NCBI GenBank assembly: GCA_963758505.1
Contig: CAVWVJ010000003.1
Location: 1,426,001 to 1,490,000 of the forward strand
Origin: Korobacter sp963758505
GTDB taxonomy: Bacteria > Acidobacteriota > Terriglobia > Terriglobales > Acidobacteriaceae
DNA: 64,000 nucleotides
Reading direction: 5' to 3'
Of the stretch, positions 36,679 to 49,757 are shown piece after piece. Both the position numbers and the translations under genes were made by a program. The number at the start of each line of letters is the position of its first letter. Position 1 is the stretch's first letter. The notes below the pieces were generated by a model. That model made no database searches, was not told the origin of the DNA, and worked only from the letters and a program-made list of their open reading frames with translations.

Positions 36679-37209
36679 ATGAACCAGTGGTGGAGCATTG
36701 CGATGGTGTTCGTACTTTGCTCGGCGGCGATGGCCTCTGCGAAGAAAGCCGCGGTGGACGTGACGACCGTCGATGTAAAGAACGCAGCCGGTCAAAGTAT
36801 CGGAACGGCCCGTATCAAACCGGCAAAGAAGGGAGTGCTGGTCGAGCTCGAACTGAAGGGCCTTCCACCCGGACAGCATGGAGTGCACTTCCACCAGAAT
36901 GCGAAGTGCGTGGGCCCCGATTTCCAAAGTGCCGGAGGCCATTTCAATCCCGCCGGGAAGAAACATGGCCTGGAGAATCCCGCGGGACACCACAACGGGG
37001 ATATGCCCAACATCCAGGCACGAAGTAACGGGACGGTGAAGGCCAAGTTGAATGATCCCGATGTCACGCTGGGGCCTTCGAGCCAGCCAAATTCTCTCTT
37101 CGCCAACGGGGGAACAGCAATCGTCGTGCACGAGAAAGCCGATGATATGAAGAGCGACCCGTCGGGAAACTCGGGCGCCAGAATCGCCTGCGGGGTCATT
37201 GCGCAGTAG
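36679..37209 (+). CDS. sodC: Cu/Zn superoxide dismutase, exported
   Basis: The ATG at 36679 (MNQWWSIAMVFVLCSAAMASA) starts a signal peptide and has AAAGGA upstream. The copper and zinc ligands are visible: GVHFHQN (two His), SAGGHFNP, HHNGDMPN, and VVHEKADD; GARIACG at the C terminus carries the active-site arginine and disulfide cysteine. The 176-residue length suits bacterial SodC. It removes periplasmic superoxide. Confidence 0.95.
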   Translation: MNQWWSIAMVFVLCSAAMASAKKAAVDVTTVDVKNAAGQSIGTARIKPAKKGVLVELELKGLPPGQHGVHFHQNAKCVGPDFQSAGGHFNPAGKKHGLENPAGHHNGDMPNIQARSNGTVKAKLNDPDVTLGPSSQPNSLFANGGTAIVVHEKADDMKSDPSGNSGARIACGVIAQ

Positions 37210-37626
37210 AAGTGTCGCAGCTCCGGTGCAGGAATGGACTGCGTTGCACAGGTTATTGTGCAAGTGGTTGATTTTCAGCCACTTGGGCTTGCCAATCCGG
37301 GCAAGATTCCTGTAAAACAGAACTCGTGCAGAACAGGAGCCTCAGGGCTCACGGCGCGCAGGCGCCGGGCGAGATATTTGTCACTGGAACGGCGAAAAGG
37401 TCGAATCGGAATGAATCCTTTTCGATGACCACCCATCTAAACATTTAAAGACAGAGTTAAGCGTGAGGGTTGGCACCGGTTGCCGACAGGTCTTCCTAGT
37501 TTTATTCGCGATTCGCACAGAGTTTGTTTCTGATCTGTCATTCGAATAACTTCCAGTGTTCCGCGCGAAAGCGTGGACTTTGACAGAGTTTTTTCACAAC
37601 AGGATTGAAAAAGTTGACTGGATCGC

Positions 37627-37655
37627 TTGCCGGAACGTGAATGGTTTGTTATAAC
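37627..37655 (+). promoter_or_regulatory. Candidate rrn promoter P1
   Basis: TTGCCG at 37627-37632 and TATAAC at 37650-37655 are separated by 17 bases. The -10 box matches the consensus at five of six positions, the -35 at three. Confidence 0.5.
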
Positions 37656-37699
37656 TGTTCAGGTCAGCGAGACAGTAAACAACAGAGCGCTGAAGCGGT

Positions 37700-37729
37700 T
37701 TGACATCGCGAGAGCAGCTCTGGTAGGAT
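37700..37729 (+). promoter_or_regulatory. Candidate rrn promoter P2
   Basis: A perfect -35 box TTGACA (37700-37705) is followed after 18 bases by TAGGAT (37724-37729), a fair -10 box. It lies about 520 bases before the 16S gene. Confidence 0.55.
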
Positions 37730-38248
37730 TAGTCTTGTTGCAAGCTGCCCCGGCCACGGGGCTGGAGAATCGGGGACAACGATCCTCGATGGGTTTCGCG
37801 GTAATCGCAAAAACCTCCAGAAATTGATCTTTTCTCAAGTTTGAACGCTTTTGCCTGTGCGCGGAAACACAGTGCGTCAGGTTAAAGCGGCATGTCGCGT
37901 CGTCTCCACTCGAACAGGGTGTTGAGTCGCTCCCGGGAAAACAGCAGTACGTAGGGCGGTCTGTGAAGATCGCATACGGGCTGTCGTCCTCGGTCGCAGC
38001 GAACGAACGATGCGGGATGTAATCAAGTTTCGAGGACAGCTGAATCGCCTAGCGGCGGTCAGTGATGCCGAGAGCAGCCCCCTAGTGGGGATCTGCACTT
38101 CGGTCTTTGACAACAGGTTGAACGTGCCAGTCGTGAGATGGAATGCTCGATTTAAGTTCGAGCGATCTCACAAAATATGGTCTCGCGCCCTTTCGAGCGC
38201 GCGAGGCAAGTCCCATCCGACCTCCGTCGGGAATGGGGCGTTCAGGTT

Positions 38249-39755
<1,507 letters not shown>

Positions 39756-39764
39756 AGAGAACGT

Positions 39765-39817
39765 CACGGCACTCACGCGACCCTTCGGGGTTTAAACATA
39801 CGTGGGATGTTGCCGTG
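39765..39817 (+). other. Hairpin in the 16S-tRNA spacer
   Basis: CACGGCA (39765-39771) pairs with TGCCGTG (39811-39817), enclosing an inner CCC-TTCG-GGG stem. It sits 12 bases after the 16S 3' end and may guide pre-rRNA processing. Confidence 0.6.
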
Positions 39818-39990
39818 TACCGCCGAGATCTTTCATAACCTGAATGGATCGAAGCGAACCCGTTCGAACATCTCTTTTCGTTCATATCCGCACGATAGTC
39901 AGACCGGGCTTAGCCTGGTCGCACGTTCAACTCTGTCCTCGAATTCATCTTTTTCATATGGATTCGGAAACGAGGCGCTGGTTTTTAGCC

Positions 39991-40067
39991 GGGCCTGTAG
40001 CTCAGCTGGCTAGAGCGCACCCCTGATAAGGGTGAGGTCGGTAGTTCAACTCTACCCAGGCCCACCA
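39991..40067 (+). tRNA. tRNA-Ile(GAT)
   Basis: The acceptor GGGCCTG pairs with CAGGCCC; the anticodon loop CTGATAA carries GAT; the T arm contains AGTTCAACT. CCA is encoded (40065-40067). Confidence 0.96.
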
Positions 40068-40074
40068 TTACTTC

Positions 40075-40150
40075 GGGGCTGTAGCTCAGTTGGGAGAGCG
40101 CGTGCTTTGCAAGCATGAGGTCACCGGTTCGATCCCGGTCAGCTCCACCA
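40075..40150 (+). tRNA. tRNA-Ala(TGC)
   Basis: The acceptor GGGGCTG pairs with CAGCTCC (one G-T pair); the anticodon loop TTTGCAA carries TGC; the T arm has GGTTCGATCC. CCA is encoded at the 3' end. Confidence 0.97.
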
Positions 40151-40295
40151 GCCTTTCCGAATCACTGTCCGAAGTTGGGCGTCAAATGCGACAACCGTCA
40201 TCCTAGCTTTTACGGTTAAACCAGCGCAGTCGCTTGGCGCCGAACTTTGGGCAGATGTTTTGTCCAGCCACCCAGGTGGCAGCACCGCAAGGTGC

Positions 40296-40325
40296 GACGA
40301 TGTTTGACAACTGAATAGCATTGGG
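40296..40325 (+). other. 5' half of the 23S processing stem
   Basis: ACAACTGAATAGCATTGGG (40307-40325) is the exact complement of 43592-43610 beyond the 23S 3' end. GACGATGT (40296-40303) extends the pairing with 43612-43619 after a small bulge. Such stems are cut by RNase III to release pre-23S RNA. Confidence 0.9.
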
Positions 40326-40405
40326 TAATTACAAGTTTCTGATCGTCTGTGAAGGCGATCAGCAAGGCTAGAGTAAGTTTTATGAGTGCCTAATACCTGC
40401 TCGTT

Positions 40406-40470
40406 GCGTCGTGAGACGCGGGGAGCAGAAGGCGACATAAAGTTTCTCGGTAGATTGCGTCGTGAGACGC
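40406..40470 (+). repeat. Duplicated GNRA-loop hairpin in the 23S leader
   Basis: GCGTCGTGAGACGC occurs at 40406-40419 and again at 40457-40470. Each is a perfect 5-bp stem capped by a GTGA tetraloop. They lie between the processing stem and the 23S 5' end. The rest of the 340-base tRNA-23S spacer shows no gene. Confidence 0.85.
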
Positions 40471-40491
40471 GGTGTGCTGAGTAAATTTTGT

Positions 40492-43446
<2,955 letters not shown>

Positions 43447-43591
43447 TAAAATTTACTTGGCATATTCCTCAACCGACCGGATTCCCGGCCTGTTGAGGAT
43501 CCCGAGACCCGCAACAAGGGTACTCAGGAAACAAGAAGCGAACCTGCTTCTTGGACGCGATACGTACGCGTCGCCATCCACTCGTAAATAT

Positions 43592-43619
43592 CCCAATGCT
43601 ATTCAGTTGTGACATCGTC
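43592..43619 (+). other. 3' half of the 23S processing stem
   Basis: CCCAATGCTATTCAGTTGT (43592-43610) plus ACATCGTC (43612-43619) complement the segment at 40296-40325, so the pre-23S ends fold together. Confidence 0.9.
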
Positions 43620-43723
43620 ACACGAGATCTTTAACAAGATTGGCGTTAGAAAGCAGGGATCCCTCGCTGAGAAGCGCTCGGGATTTCGGCAGCGGGCTCA
43701 GACGCCCGCTAGACGCCTCAAGT

Positions 43724-43842
<119 letters not shown>

Positions 43843-43847
43843 AAATA

Positions 43848-43880
43848 AAGGCTCCATGTGAAAACATGGAGCCTTTTCCT
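43848..43880 (+). terminator. Rho-independent terminator of the rrn operon
   Basis: AAGGCTCCATG (43848-43858) and CATGGAGCCTT (43865-43875) form an 11-bp stem with a TGAAAA loop, followed by a short T-rich tract. Confidence 0.92.
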
Positions 43881-43903
43881 TTTGCGTTTCAAACCGAAAA
43901 CTT

Positions 43904-43923
43904 AACCACAGAGGACACGAAGG
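43904..43923 (+). repeat. Repeat family B, copy after the rrn terminator
   Basis: AACCACAGAGGACACGAAGG differs at one position from the unit at 30596-30615 and is again followed by AGGTCTT-type sequence. Confidence 0.8.
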
Positions 43924-44025
43924 TTCGCAAAGGTCTTCTTGAAAACCTCGCGTTCCGGCCGGATTCGCTTACTTCGGCCTCCCTGCCTTTCCTCTTCGAA
44001 TGCGCCCCGGGCATAAACCGGGGCT

Positions 44026-44409
44026 CTACTTTTTGTGCTTCGAGATCGACAGCACATTCCCATCCGGATCTTTGAACCAGGCCACCTGGTCGCCGTTAGG
44101 GGCATTCCACACCCCGTATTCGTCCTGCTTCATGAAGGGCAGGTTGAATTGTTCGAGCCGCACGCCACGCGCGGATAATTCCTGGATGGCGGCGTGGATG
44201 TCGTCCACCTCCCAGCCCAGTACTGTCCCGATCGCAGGCTTGTGGTTCTGCCCTTTGCCGACGCGGATCATGGTGCCGTTCGCGTCGAAGACGACGGCGA
44301 AGCTGTCCTCCGTGAGGAGACGGAAACCGAGCATGTTCCCATAAAATGCTTTGGCGCGTTCGGGGTCGTTGGTAATCACGAACCCGATCATCTTCGTAAG
44401 TACGGGCAT
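44026..44409 (-). CDS. VOC-family protein (glyoxalase-like)
   Basis: The 127-residue product has MIGFVITNDPERAKAFYGNMLGF at its start (an alternative start is the second ATG at 44391) and a C-terminal WFKDPDGNVLSISKHKK, both standard for one VOC module. It stands alone between the rrn operon and a decayed gene. Substrate unknown. Confidence 0.87.
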   Translation of the reverse strand: MPVLTKMIGFVITNDPERAKAFYGNMLGFRLLTEDSFAVVFDANGTMIRVGKGQNHKPAIGTVLGWEVDDIHAAIQELSARGVRLEQFNLPFMKQDEYGVWNAPNGDQVAWFKDPDGNVLSISKHKK

Positions 44410-44473
44410 GGCTTCAGCCTCGGCCAGTGAGTGGCCCGTATTCTAGTCTCCACCGTCCTCAGAAAGCGAGTGC

Positions 44474-44640
44474 TTACAACTGCCTCAGGAGGCCTTCCAG
44501 CAAGTCATCAAAGCGCTGCGGTTGATCGAGGAAGACGGCATGGCTGGCATGTCAACGGTCTCGAAATGTGCTCCAGCGATTTCGCTCGTCTTGGCCCGTT
44601 GCAGGAGAGCCATTCTCCGCACAAACTATCCGTGCACGTA
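44474..44640 (-). pseudogene. Remnant of an alpha/beta-hydrolase gene (C-terminal end, frameshifted)
   Basis: On the minus strand FVRRMALLQRAKTSEIAGAHFETVD is followed, in a shifted frame, by HAVFLDQPQRFDDLLEGLL and a TAA at 44474-44476. The string matches the end of a typical alpha/beta hydrolase, including the catalytic histidine in (G)HAVFLDQP. An in-frame TAG interrupts the upstream part (after LYVHG, about 44626), and one shift lies near 44545. The rest of the gene is missing and the TonB-C-like gene occupies the opposite strand upstream. Confidence 0.7.
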
Positions 44641-44694
44641 CAATGTTTCCGATTGACCCGATACTGGCCAATCTGCCGAAGAGTGGGAGTAACC

Positions 44695-45147
44695 ATGAAG
44701 CTTGCCGCCTGTGCTCTTTTGTTGTCTGGCGCCGTCCTGGTACTTGCGCAAAGCCGCCCTGCTCCAGGAATGCCGCCCGGTTCGCGCGATACGCTGGATA
44801 CCGAGGAAAGCGTTCGCATCGTAAAGCTCGCTGAGCCGCAATATCCGCCTCTCGCCCGCCAGGCACGCATCCAGGGATCGGTACGCATCGCCGCTCGCCT
44901 GCTGGCGTGTTCGTTGGATCCGAACAGTGTCCGCCTGATCAGCGGCCATCCCATGCTGGCGCAGGTGGCGATCACGAGCGTCAAACACTCCACCATCGAG
45001 TGTGACAATCACGAGAACATCGATGCGACGATCGTCTATGAGTTCCAGCTCGACGCCAAGTGTCACGACGACAAAACCACCTCGCGTGTCATCGCCAACC
45101 ATGTGCTGGTGCGCGCCTGCGCGGCCAACCTTCCTCCGGCCCCCTGA
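44695..45147 (+). CDS. Secreted TonB-C-terminal-like protein
   Basis: The ATG at 44695 (MKLAACALLLSGAVLVLAQ) starts a signal peptide, with GGGAGT upstream. The 150-residue product contains VKLAEPQYPPLARQARIQGSV, the PxYPxxA pattern of TonB C-terminal domains, but lacks a membrane anchor and proline-rich spacer, so it is not a classical TonB. Such free domains are frequent in acidobacteria with unknown roles. Confidence 0.78.
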   Translation: MKLAACALLLSGAVLVLAQSRPAPGMPPGSRDTLDTEESVRIVKLAEPQYPPLARQARIQGSVRIAARLLACSLDPNSVRLISGHPMLAQVAITSVKHSTIECDNHENIDATIVYEFQLDAKCHDDKTTSRVIANHVLVRACAANLPPAP

Positions 45148-45258
45148 GTCGCGCAGAAAATAACGTTATTGTGCTGCAATTCCCGCCAAAATGAGCCTGT
45201 GCGAAATGGGCAGCAAACAATTACACTAGCAGCCGTAATCCTATTCCCGGGGAGCGCA

Positions 45259-46209
45259 ATGTCGGCCAAGATTCTCGATGGCACCAGGATTTCCGCGGAG
45301 ATCAAGTCCGAAGTAGCCGCGGAGGTCGCCGAACTGAAGGCCGCCGGGTTGACGCCGGGGCTGGCCGTCGTGCTGGTGGGCCATGATCCAGCCTCCGAGA
45401 TCTACGTTCGCAACAAGCGGAAAGCGTGCGAGCAGACCGGGATCTACAGCGAGCAGCACACCCCTCCGGAAACCGTGAGCACCCAGGACCTGCTGCGGCT
45501 GGTGGAGTCGCTGAACCGCCGCGACGACATCGACGGCATCCTCGTCCAGTTGCCGCTTCCCCGGCAGGTGGACGCCAAGAAGGTTCTGCTGGCCGTTTCT
45601 CCCGAAAAGGATGTCGACGGCTTTCACCCGATGAATGTCGGCTATCTCTCCACGATGCGCCCGGGGCTGGTGCCTTGTACGCCGGCAGGATGCATGGAGA
45701 TCCTGCGCCGTAGCGATATCCCGATCGAGGGCGCCGAGGCCGTCGTCGTGGGACGCAGCGATATCGTGGGAAAGCCCATCGCCATGCTGCTGACCAACGC
45801 CAATGCCACGGTTACGATCTGCCACTCCAAGACGCATGACCTGAAAGAGGTATGCCGTCGCGCCGATATTCTGGTGGCAGCCATCGGGCGCGCTGGTATG
45901 ATCACGCCCGAGTTCGTGAAGCCCGGATCGACGGTTATCGATGTGGGAATCAATAAAATCACCGACCGCGCCGAGTTCGAGAAGTATTTCGCCGGCGACG
46001 AGAAGCGCGAAGCTTCGTTCGCCAAGAACGGCTCGACGCTGGTAGGTGATGTGCATCCGAAAGTCGTAGAAATCGCCGGCGCGTTCACCCCCGTGCCCGG
46101 CGGCGTGGGACCGCTCACGATCGCCATGTTGATGGCAAATACCGTGAAAGCCGCGAAACTTCGACGCGGCCACACGGTTCAATCTAAAGTGGGGGAATCG
46201 ATTGCTTAA
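45259..46209 (+). CDS. folD: Bifunctional methylenetetrahydrofolate dehydrogenase/cyclohydrolase
   Basis: The ATG at 45259 has GGGGAG upstream. The 316-residue product carries YVRNKRKACEQTGI (catalytic Lys), DGILVQLPLP, PCTPAGCMEIL and VVGRSDIVGKPIAMLL, all FolD signatures. It interconverts methylene-THF, methenyl-THF and formyl-THF, supplying the formyl donor needed by PurH, which is also encoded in this window. coaE overlaps its end by eight bases. Confidence 0.97.
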   Translation: MSAKILDGTRISAEIKSEVAAEVAELKAAGLTPGLAVVLVGHDPASEIYVRNKRKACEQTGIYSEQHTPPETVSTQDLLRLVESLNRRDDIDGILVQLPLPRQVDAKKVLLAVSPEKDVDGFHPMNVGYLSTMRPGLVPCTPAGCMEILRRSDIPIEGAEAVVVGRSDIVGKPIAMLLTNANATVTICHSKTHDLKEVCRRADILVAAIGRAGMITPEFVKPGSTVIDVGINKITDRAEFEKYFAGDEKREASFAKNGSTLVGDVHPKVVEIAGAFTPVPGGVGPLTIAMLMANTVKAAKLRRGHTVQSKVGESIA

Positions 46210-46825
46210 AGTCGCGCTTACCGGGGGAATCGCCACCGGCAAATCAACCATCGGCGAGATGTTCGCGAAACACGGTGCCCATGTGATCCAGGCGGACCGC
46301 GTTGCGCATGAATTAATGAGCCCCGGGCAGGAGGTGTACGACAAGGTCGTCGCCTACTTCGGCCGCGAGATTCTTAATCCGGATGGCACGATCAATCGCC
46401 CGCGGCTGGCGTCGGCTGCCTTTCCGGACCGCATCCAGGACTTGAACCGTCTGGTGCATCCGGCGGTGCTCGATTACCAGGACCGCTGGATGAACGAGAT
46501 CGGTGAAAAAGATCCGAATGCCGTGGCGATCGTGGAAGCTGCCCTGATCTTCGAAGCCGGCGGCGCCCAGCGCTTCAACAAGATCATCGTGGTGCGGACG
46601 CCCTTTGAAACCAAGGTGGCTCGCTTTGCGCAACGCATGAATCTTCCGCATGCCCAGGCCCGCATGGAAGTGATGCGCCGCATGGCGGCCCAGCTCTCCG
46701 AGGAAGAAAAGGCCAAGCGCGCGGATTACGTCATCGACAACAACGGCGTGCTCGATCATGCCCAGGAGCAGGTCGACAAAGTCTGGGAAGACCTTGTCGG
46801 GCTCGCGAAGTACGCAGCCGTCTAG
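46202..46825 (+). CDS. coaE: Dephospho-CoA kinase
   Basis: The frame starts at a TTG (46202), overlapping the folD stop by eight bases, because the P-loop GGIATGKST follows only seven residues later and no ATG is available upstream. Other motifs: DRVAHELM and NRLVHPAVL, plus EAALIFEAG. It phosphorylates dephospho-CoA in the last step of CoA synthesis. Length 207 residues is normal. Confidence 0.94.
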   Translation: MLKVALTGGIATGKSTIGEMFAKHGAHVIQADRVAHELMSPGQEVYDKVVAYFGREILNPDGTINRPRLASAAFPDRIQDLNRLVHPAVLDYQDRWMNEIGEKDPNAVAIVEAALIFEAGGAQRFNKIIVVRTPFETKVARFAQRMNLPHAQARMEVMRRMAAQLSEEEKAKRADYVIDNNGVLDHAQEQVDKVWEDLVGLAKYAAV

Positions 46826-46952
46826 GCCTCTGGCGCGTCGATCCTCCTCGGGCGAAGCCCTCTTTAGGATTTCCGCAAATTGGCGGGTCTTCCATCCCTA
46901 CGCGCGTCGCGCCGCGAAGACATTTCGTGGCGCAACTCTCTTTCTTGTTGTT

Positions 46953-46980
46953 ATCCAGAGGAGCGCAGCGACGTAGGGAC
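46953..46980 (-). repeat. Dispersed extragenic repeat, family A, inverted copy
   Basis: The 28 bases from ATCCAGAGGAGC to ACGTAGGGAC are the exact reverse complement of 11618-11645. The flanks are also similar (CGCTGTTT on one side). It lies in the 250-base gap after coaE. Confidence 0.92.
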
Positions 46981-47021
46981 CCGCTGTTTTGCTGCTTGGA
47001 GAAGAAAGAGCAGAGAGGGGC

Positions 47022-47063
47022 CCTTCGACTGCGAATGCTTCGCGTTCTTCGCTCAGGACGACA
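47022..47063 (+). repeat. Dispersed extragenic repeat, family C, copy 1
   Basis: CCTTCGACTGCGAATGCTTC followed by CGCTCAGGACGACA resembles the block at 54309-54353. It follows the family A copy in the same gap. Confidence 0.7.
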
Positions 47064-47074
47064 TCTGAAAAGGC

Positions 47075-47830
47075 TTAGAAGCCCCAGTCGCCGAATTCGT
47101 TTTTGAAGCGCTGCTTGAATTGGTGCTCGGAGTAGCGCGTGAGGATGTGGCCGGTGCGCGCGTCGACCAAATAGCCATTAAGACGGCCGAAATTGGCGCC
47201 GAATTCGGTGCTGTCCGGAACCCACGCCATCATCAGCAGGCGGTCGGAGTTTTCCATCCAGCGAATCGCCGCCACGTTCACCCACTGCACATTCCTCTGC
47301 ATCTGCTTGCGCGCGCGGGCGGTACATCCGGCTTGCGCTCCCGCGCATGCAGGATAGCGGCGCGCGAGGTCCTGGCGGACCGAGGTCGCGATATCGACGG
47401 GACCGTTATTTTCCGGACGGTAAATCAGAACTTGATAGGTCCCCAGCGCCCCGCCCCGGCTATGGGTGATGGCGACCGCTTCGGAATCCGGCGACCAGAG
47501 CGCCTCGGGTCCGATCTGCAGATCGATGGGCATGCGCTTACCGGAGGCCACGAAGACGCAACTTGGAGTTTGTACCCGCTCGGAGACCGATTCGCTGATA
47601 CGCTGCTCCGCGGGAACGGCGTTACAGGCAATTTCGTAATGGCCGTTGGGCGAGGGAATGCGCGCGCTGAGCATCGCCGGATCGAGTTTGACGGCATAGG
47701 GCAGCGGTTGCGCTGAACGGGACCACGTGGTGACTTCTACCCGGCCCGCGCTGGGACGGGAATTTGGCGCAGCCGCGAGTGTGGAGGCAACAACCAGGGA
47801 AATTGCGAGGGCGATCGACCGGCGCGGCAT
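47075..47830 (-). CDS. Secreted hypothetical protein, beta-rich
   Basis: The 251-residue product starts with a signal peptide (MPRRSIALAISLVVASTLAAA). The mature part has propeller-like strands: IPSPNGHYEIACN, ALWSPDSEAVAITHS and IRWMENSDRLLMMAW, similar to TolB-type WD repeats, and a cysteine pair CAGAQAGC. It ends at a phenylalanine typical of outer-membrane-associated proteins (DWGF), which may be chance. No family is recognised. Confidence 0.68.
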   Translation of the reverse strand: MPRRSIALAISLVVASTLAAAPNSRPSAGRVEVTTWSRSAQPLPYAVKLDPAMLSARIPSPNGHYEIACNAVPAEQRISESVSERVQTPSCVFVASGKRMPIDLQIGPEALWSPDSEAVAITHSRGGALGTYQVLIYRPENNGPVDIATSVRQDLARRYPACAGAQAGCTARARKQMQRNVQWVNVAAIRWMENSDRLLMMAWVPDSTEFGANFGRLNGYLVDARTGHILTRYSEHQFKQRFKNEFGDWGF

Positions 47831-47984
47831 AACAACCTTCTACTTACAATCCAGAGTACCTCAATTTTGCTCAATTGCAGCCACTCTAAATGAAAGAAGG
47901 CAAAAAAATGTTTACTGAGGATGCGATTCGCCGCAAAAAGAAAGAGCCGCCAGGTTCGACGGCTCTCTGGTCGAGGGAAACTGG

Positions 47985-48344
47985 TTAGTGGACTTGCCGA
48001 TACCCGAAGCTGCGCATGGTCTCATCGAAGGCCTGGCGGTAGCCCTTCATGTAGCCGGCCCGGTAAGCCTGTTTGTATTCTTCCTTCGTGCAGTGTCCAT
48101 TGAAGCCGTCCATGGCGTCTTTGAACTGGCCGTGGTCGGTGGCACGGAAGCGGTAGCCGTGCTCGGCGTCCTCGTGGCCGGAGTGCCCTCCGTCCTTTAA
48201 CCCCTTGTCATAGCCATAGTTGGCGTACCATTTCACGCCGTTCCGGTCTTCGTAGCTGGTGCCGCGATCGTCCGCCACGGCGGCTGCGCCGAGCATCGTC
48301 AAAGCCAAGGTCGCCATCACCGCGAGTGATGCCATTCGCTTCAT
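47985..48344 (-). CDS. Secreted small protein, tyrosine/histidine-rich
   Basis: The ATG at 48344 (MKRMASLAVMATLALTML) begins a signal peptide ending AAAVADD. The mature part of about 95 residues holds repeated YxxGxxxG helices: YNYGYDKGLKDGG-like and YKQAYRAGYMKGYRQAF. It recalls short stress-related secreted proteins of acidobacteria, but function is unknown. Divergent from the HtrA gene. Confidence 0.7.
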   Translation of the reverse strand: MKRMASLAVMATLALTMLGAAAVADDRGTSYEDRNGVKWYANYGYDKGLKDGGHSGHEDAEHGYRFRATDHGQFKDAMDGFNGHCTKEEYKQAYRAGYMKGYRQAFDETMRSFGYRQVH

Positions 48345-48558
48345 AAAGTCCCCCCGAGCACTCCATGCCGAGTGTCGCAAATTCAAAAGAACCAACCCCC
48401 GGATCTCGCAGAAGTTTCGTTACAAACGAAGGATTTCTGCCGAAATTGTGAAATTCCTTCGGCGGAACAGGCAAGTTGGGGATTCGTGCCGGGTCCGGTA
48501 CACTTTTCGTAGGATCCTTGCGTCAAAATCAGCAGCAAAATTGCAGGATTTGGTTTTT

Positions 48559-49713
48559 ATGAGAAAGATATTTCGACCTTTTCTGCTGGGAGTCCTCCTG
48601 GCCACGATTTTCTTCTACGTCACCACCCACCATCGCTCCGGTGGGGATTCCAGCTCCAACGTCTGGATCTCACGGCCGACCCACGTTGAGCTGACCAATG
48701 CCGCCGGACCGGTCACCTACGACCCCGAGGAGCAGGTGAATATCGAGGTCTATAAGAAGGGGTTGCCGTCGGTGGTGAATGTGACCTCGACGACCGTGGC
48801 GATCGACTTCTTCTATGGCGCGGTGCCGCAAGAGGGCCAGGGTTCGGGCTTCATCATCGACAAGCAGGGGCACATCCTGACGAACTATCACGTGGTGCAG
48901 GGGAATGGGGCGAAGCTCGAGGTAACCCTGAGCAACCGAAGGAAATATCCGGCGAAGGTGATCGGGTTGGACCGCTCGCACGATCTGGCGGTGATCCAGA
49001 TCAATGCGCCTGATCTCACCCCGGCAACCATGGGCGATTCGCACGGGCTGGTGGTGGGGCAGAAGGTCTTCGCCATCGGCAACCCCTTTGGTTTGAACGG
49101 AACGATGACGCGCGGGATTATCAGCTCGATTCGGCAGATCGTGGAGCCGGACGGGGTGAAGATCGACGAGGCGATCCAGACGGATGCGGCCATCAATCCC
49201 GGGAACTCCGGTGGTCCTCTGCTGAACTCGCGAGGCGAGGTGATTGGCATCAATACGATGATCGCGACCAATGGTTCGGCGCAGAGCGCGGGGATTGGGT
49301 TCGCCGTCCCCATCAATGCCGCAAAAGCCGTTCTGAATGATTTGGTTACCTATGGCGAGGTGCGCCGGCCTTCGCTCGGTGTACGCGGGCTGCCGATTAC
49401 GCCGGAGCTGGCGGAACAGATGGGGCTTCCCTCCGACTTCGGGGTCCTGGTGATGCAGGTCGTGCAGGGGCGCGGCGCCGACCGGGCGGGGATCAAGGGC
49501 GGCACACAAAGGGCCTACCTGGGCAATACGCCCATCATGATCGGCGGGGACTTGATTGTGGCCATCGAAGGCGAGCCGATCGAAGACCTGCAGGATCTTT
49601 CGCACGCGATGAACTCTCACAAGGCGGGGGATACCGTGAAGGTGACGATTTATCGCGGCAAGCGGAAGATCGTCGTCCCCGTACAGCTGGATGAGGCGCG
49701 GCAATCGGCGTAA
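48559..49713 (+). CDS. HtrA/DegS-type serine protease with PDZ domain
   Basis: The ATG at 48559 gives 384 residues. An N-terminal membrane helix (FLLGVLLATIFFYVTTH) anchors it. The trypsin-like triad is H111 (TNYHVV), D142 (SHDLAV) and S217 (NPGNSGGPL). A single PDZ domain follows (about 285-380: GGDLIVAIEGEPIEDLQDLSHAM). One PDZ and a membrane anchor point to a DegS-like rather than DegP layout. It would degrade or sense misfolded envelope proteins. A terminator follows at 49733. Confidence 0.93.
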   Translation: MRKIFRPFLLGVLLATIFFYVTTHHRSGGDSSSNVWISRPTHVELTNAAGPVTYDPEEQVNIEVYKKGLPSVVNVTSTTVAIDFFYGAVPQEGQGSGFIIDKQGHILTNYHVVQGNGAKLEVTLSNRRKYPAKVIGLDRSHDLAVIQINAPDLTPATMGDSHGLVVGQKVFAIGNPFGLNGTMTRGIISSIRQIVEPDGVKIDEAIQTDAAINPGNSGGPLLNSRGEVIGINTMIATNGSAQSAGIGFAVPINAAKAVLNDLVTYGEVRRPSLGVRGLPITPELAEQMGLPSDFGVLVMQVVQGRGADRAGIKGGTQRAYLGNTPIMIGGDLIVAIEGEPIEDLQDLSHAMNSHKAGDTVKVTIYRGKRKIVVPVQLDEARQSA

Positions 49714-49732
49714 AAGAAGTGCGGTATGGATC

Positions 49733-49757
49733 GGGCGCTCTGCGGAGCGCCCTTTTT
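49733..49757 (+). terminator. Rho-independent terminator after the HtrA gene
   Basis: GGGCGCTC (49733-49740) pairs with GAGCGCCC (49745-49752) around TGCG and is followed by five T. Confidence 0.93.

Larger units (their letters stand above)
37210..38248 (+). other. Non-coding leader upstream of the rrn operon
   Basis: About 1 kb lies between sodC and 16S with no convincing gene. It holds two plausible sigma-70-type promoters (37627-37655 and 37700-37729) and several inverted repeats: GCTGTC..CCTCG (37980-37992) with CGAGGACAGC (38031-38040), a CCCCCTAGTGGGG hairpin near 38078, and a GTGAGAT..ATCTCAC stem near 38130-38168 containing GCTCGA..TCGAGC. Base composition is lower in GC than the genes around it. 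Confidence 0.7.
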
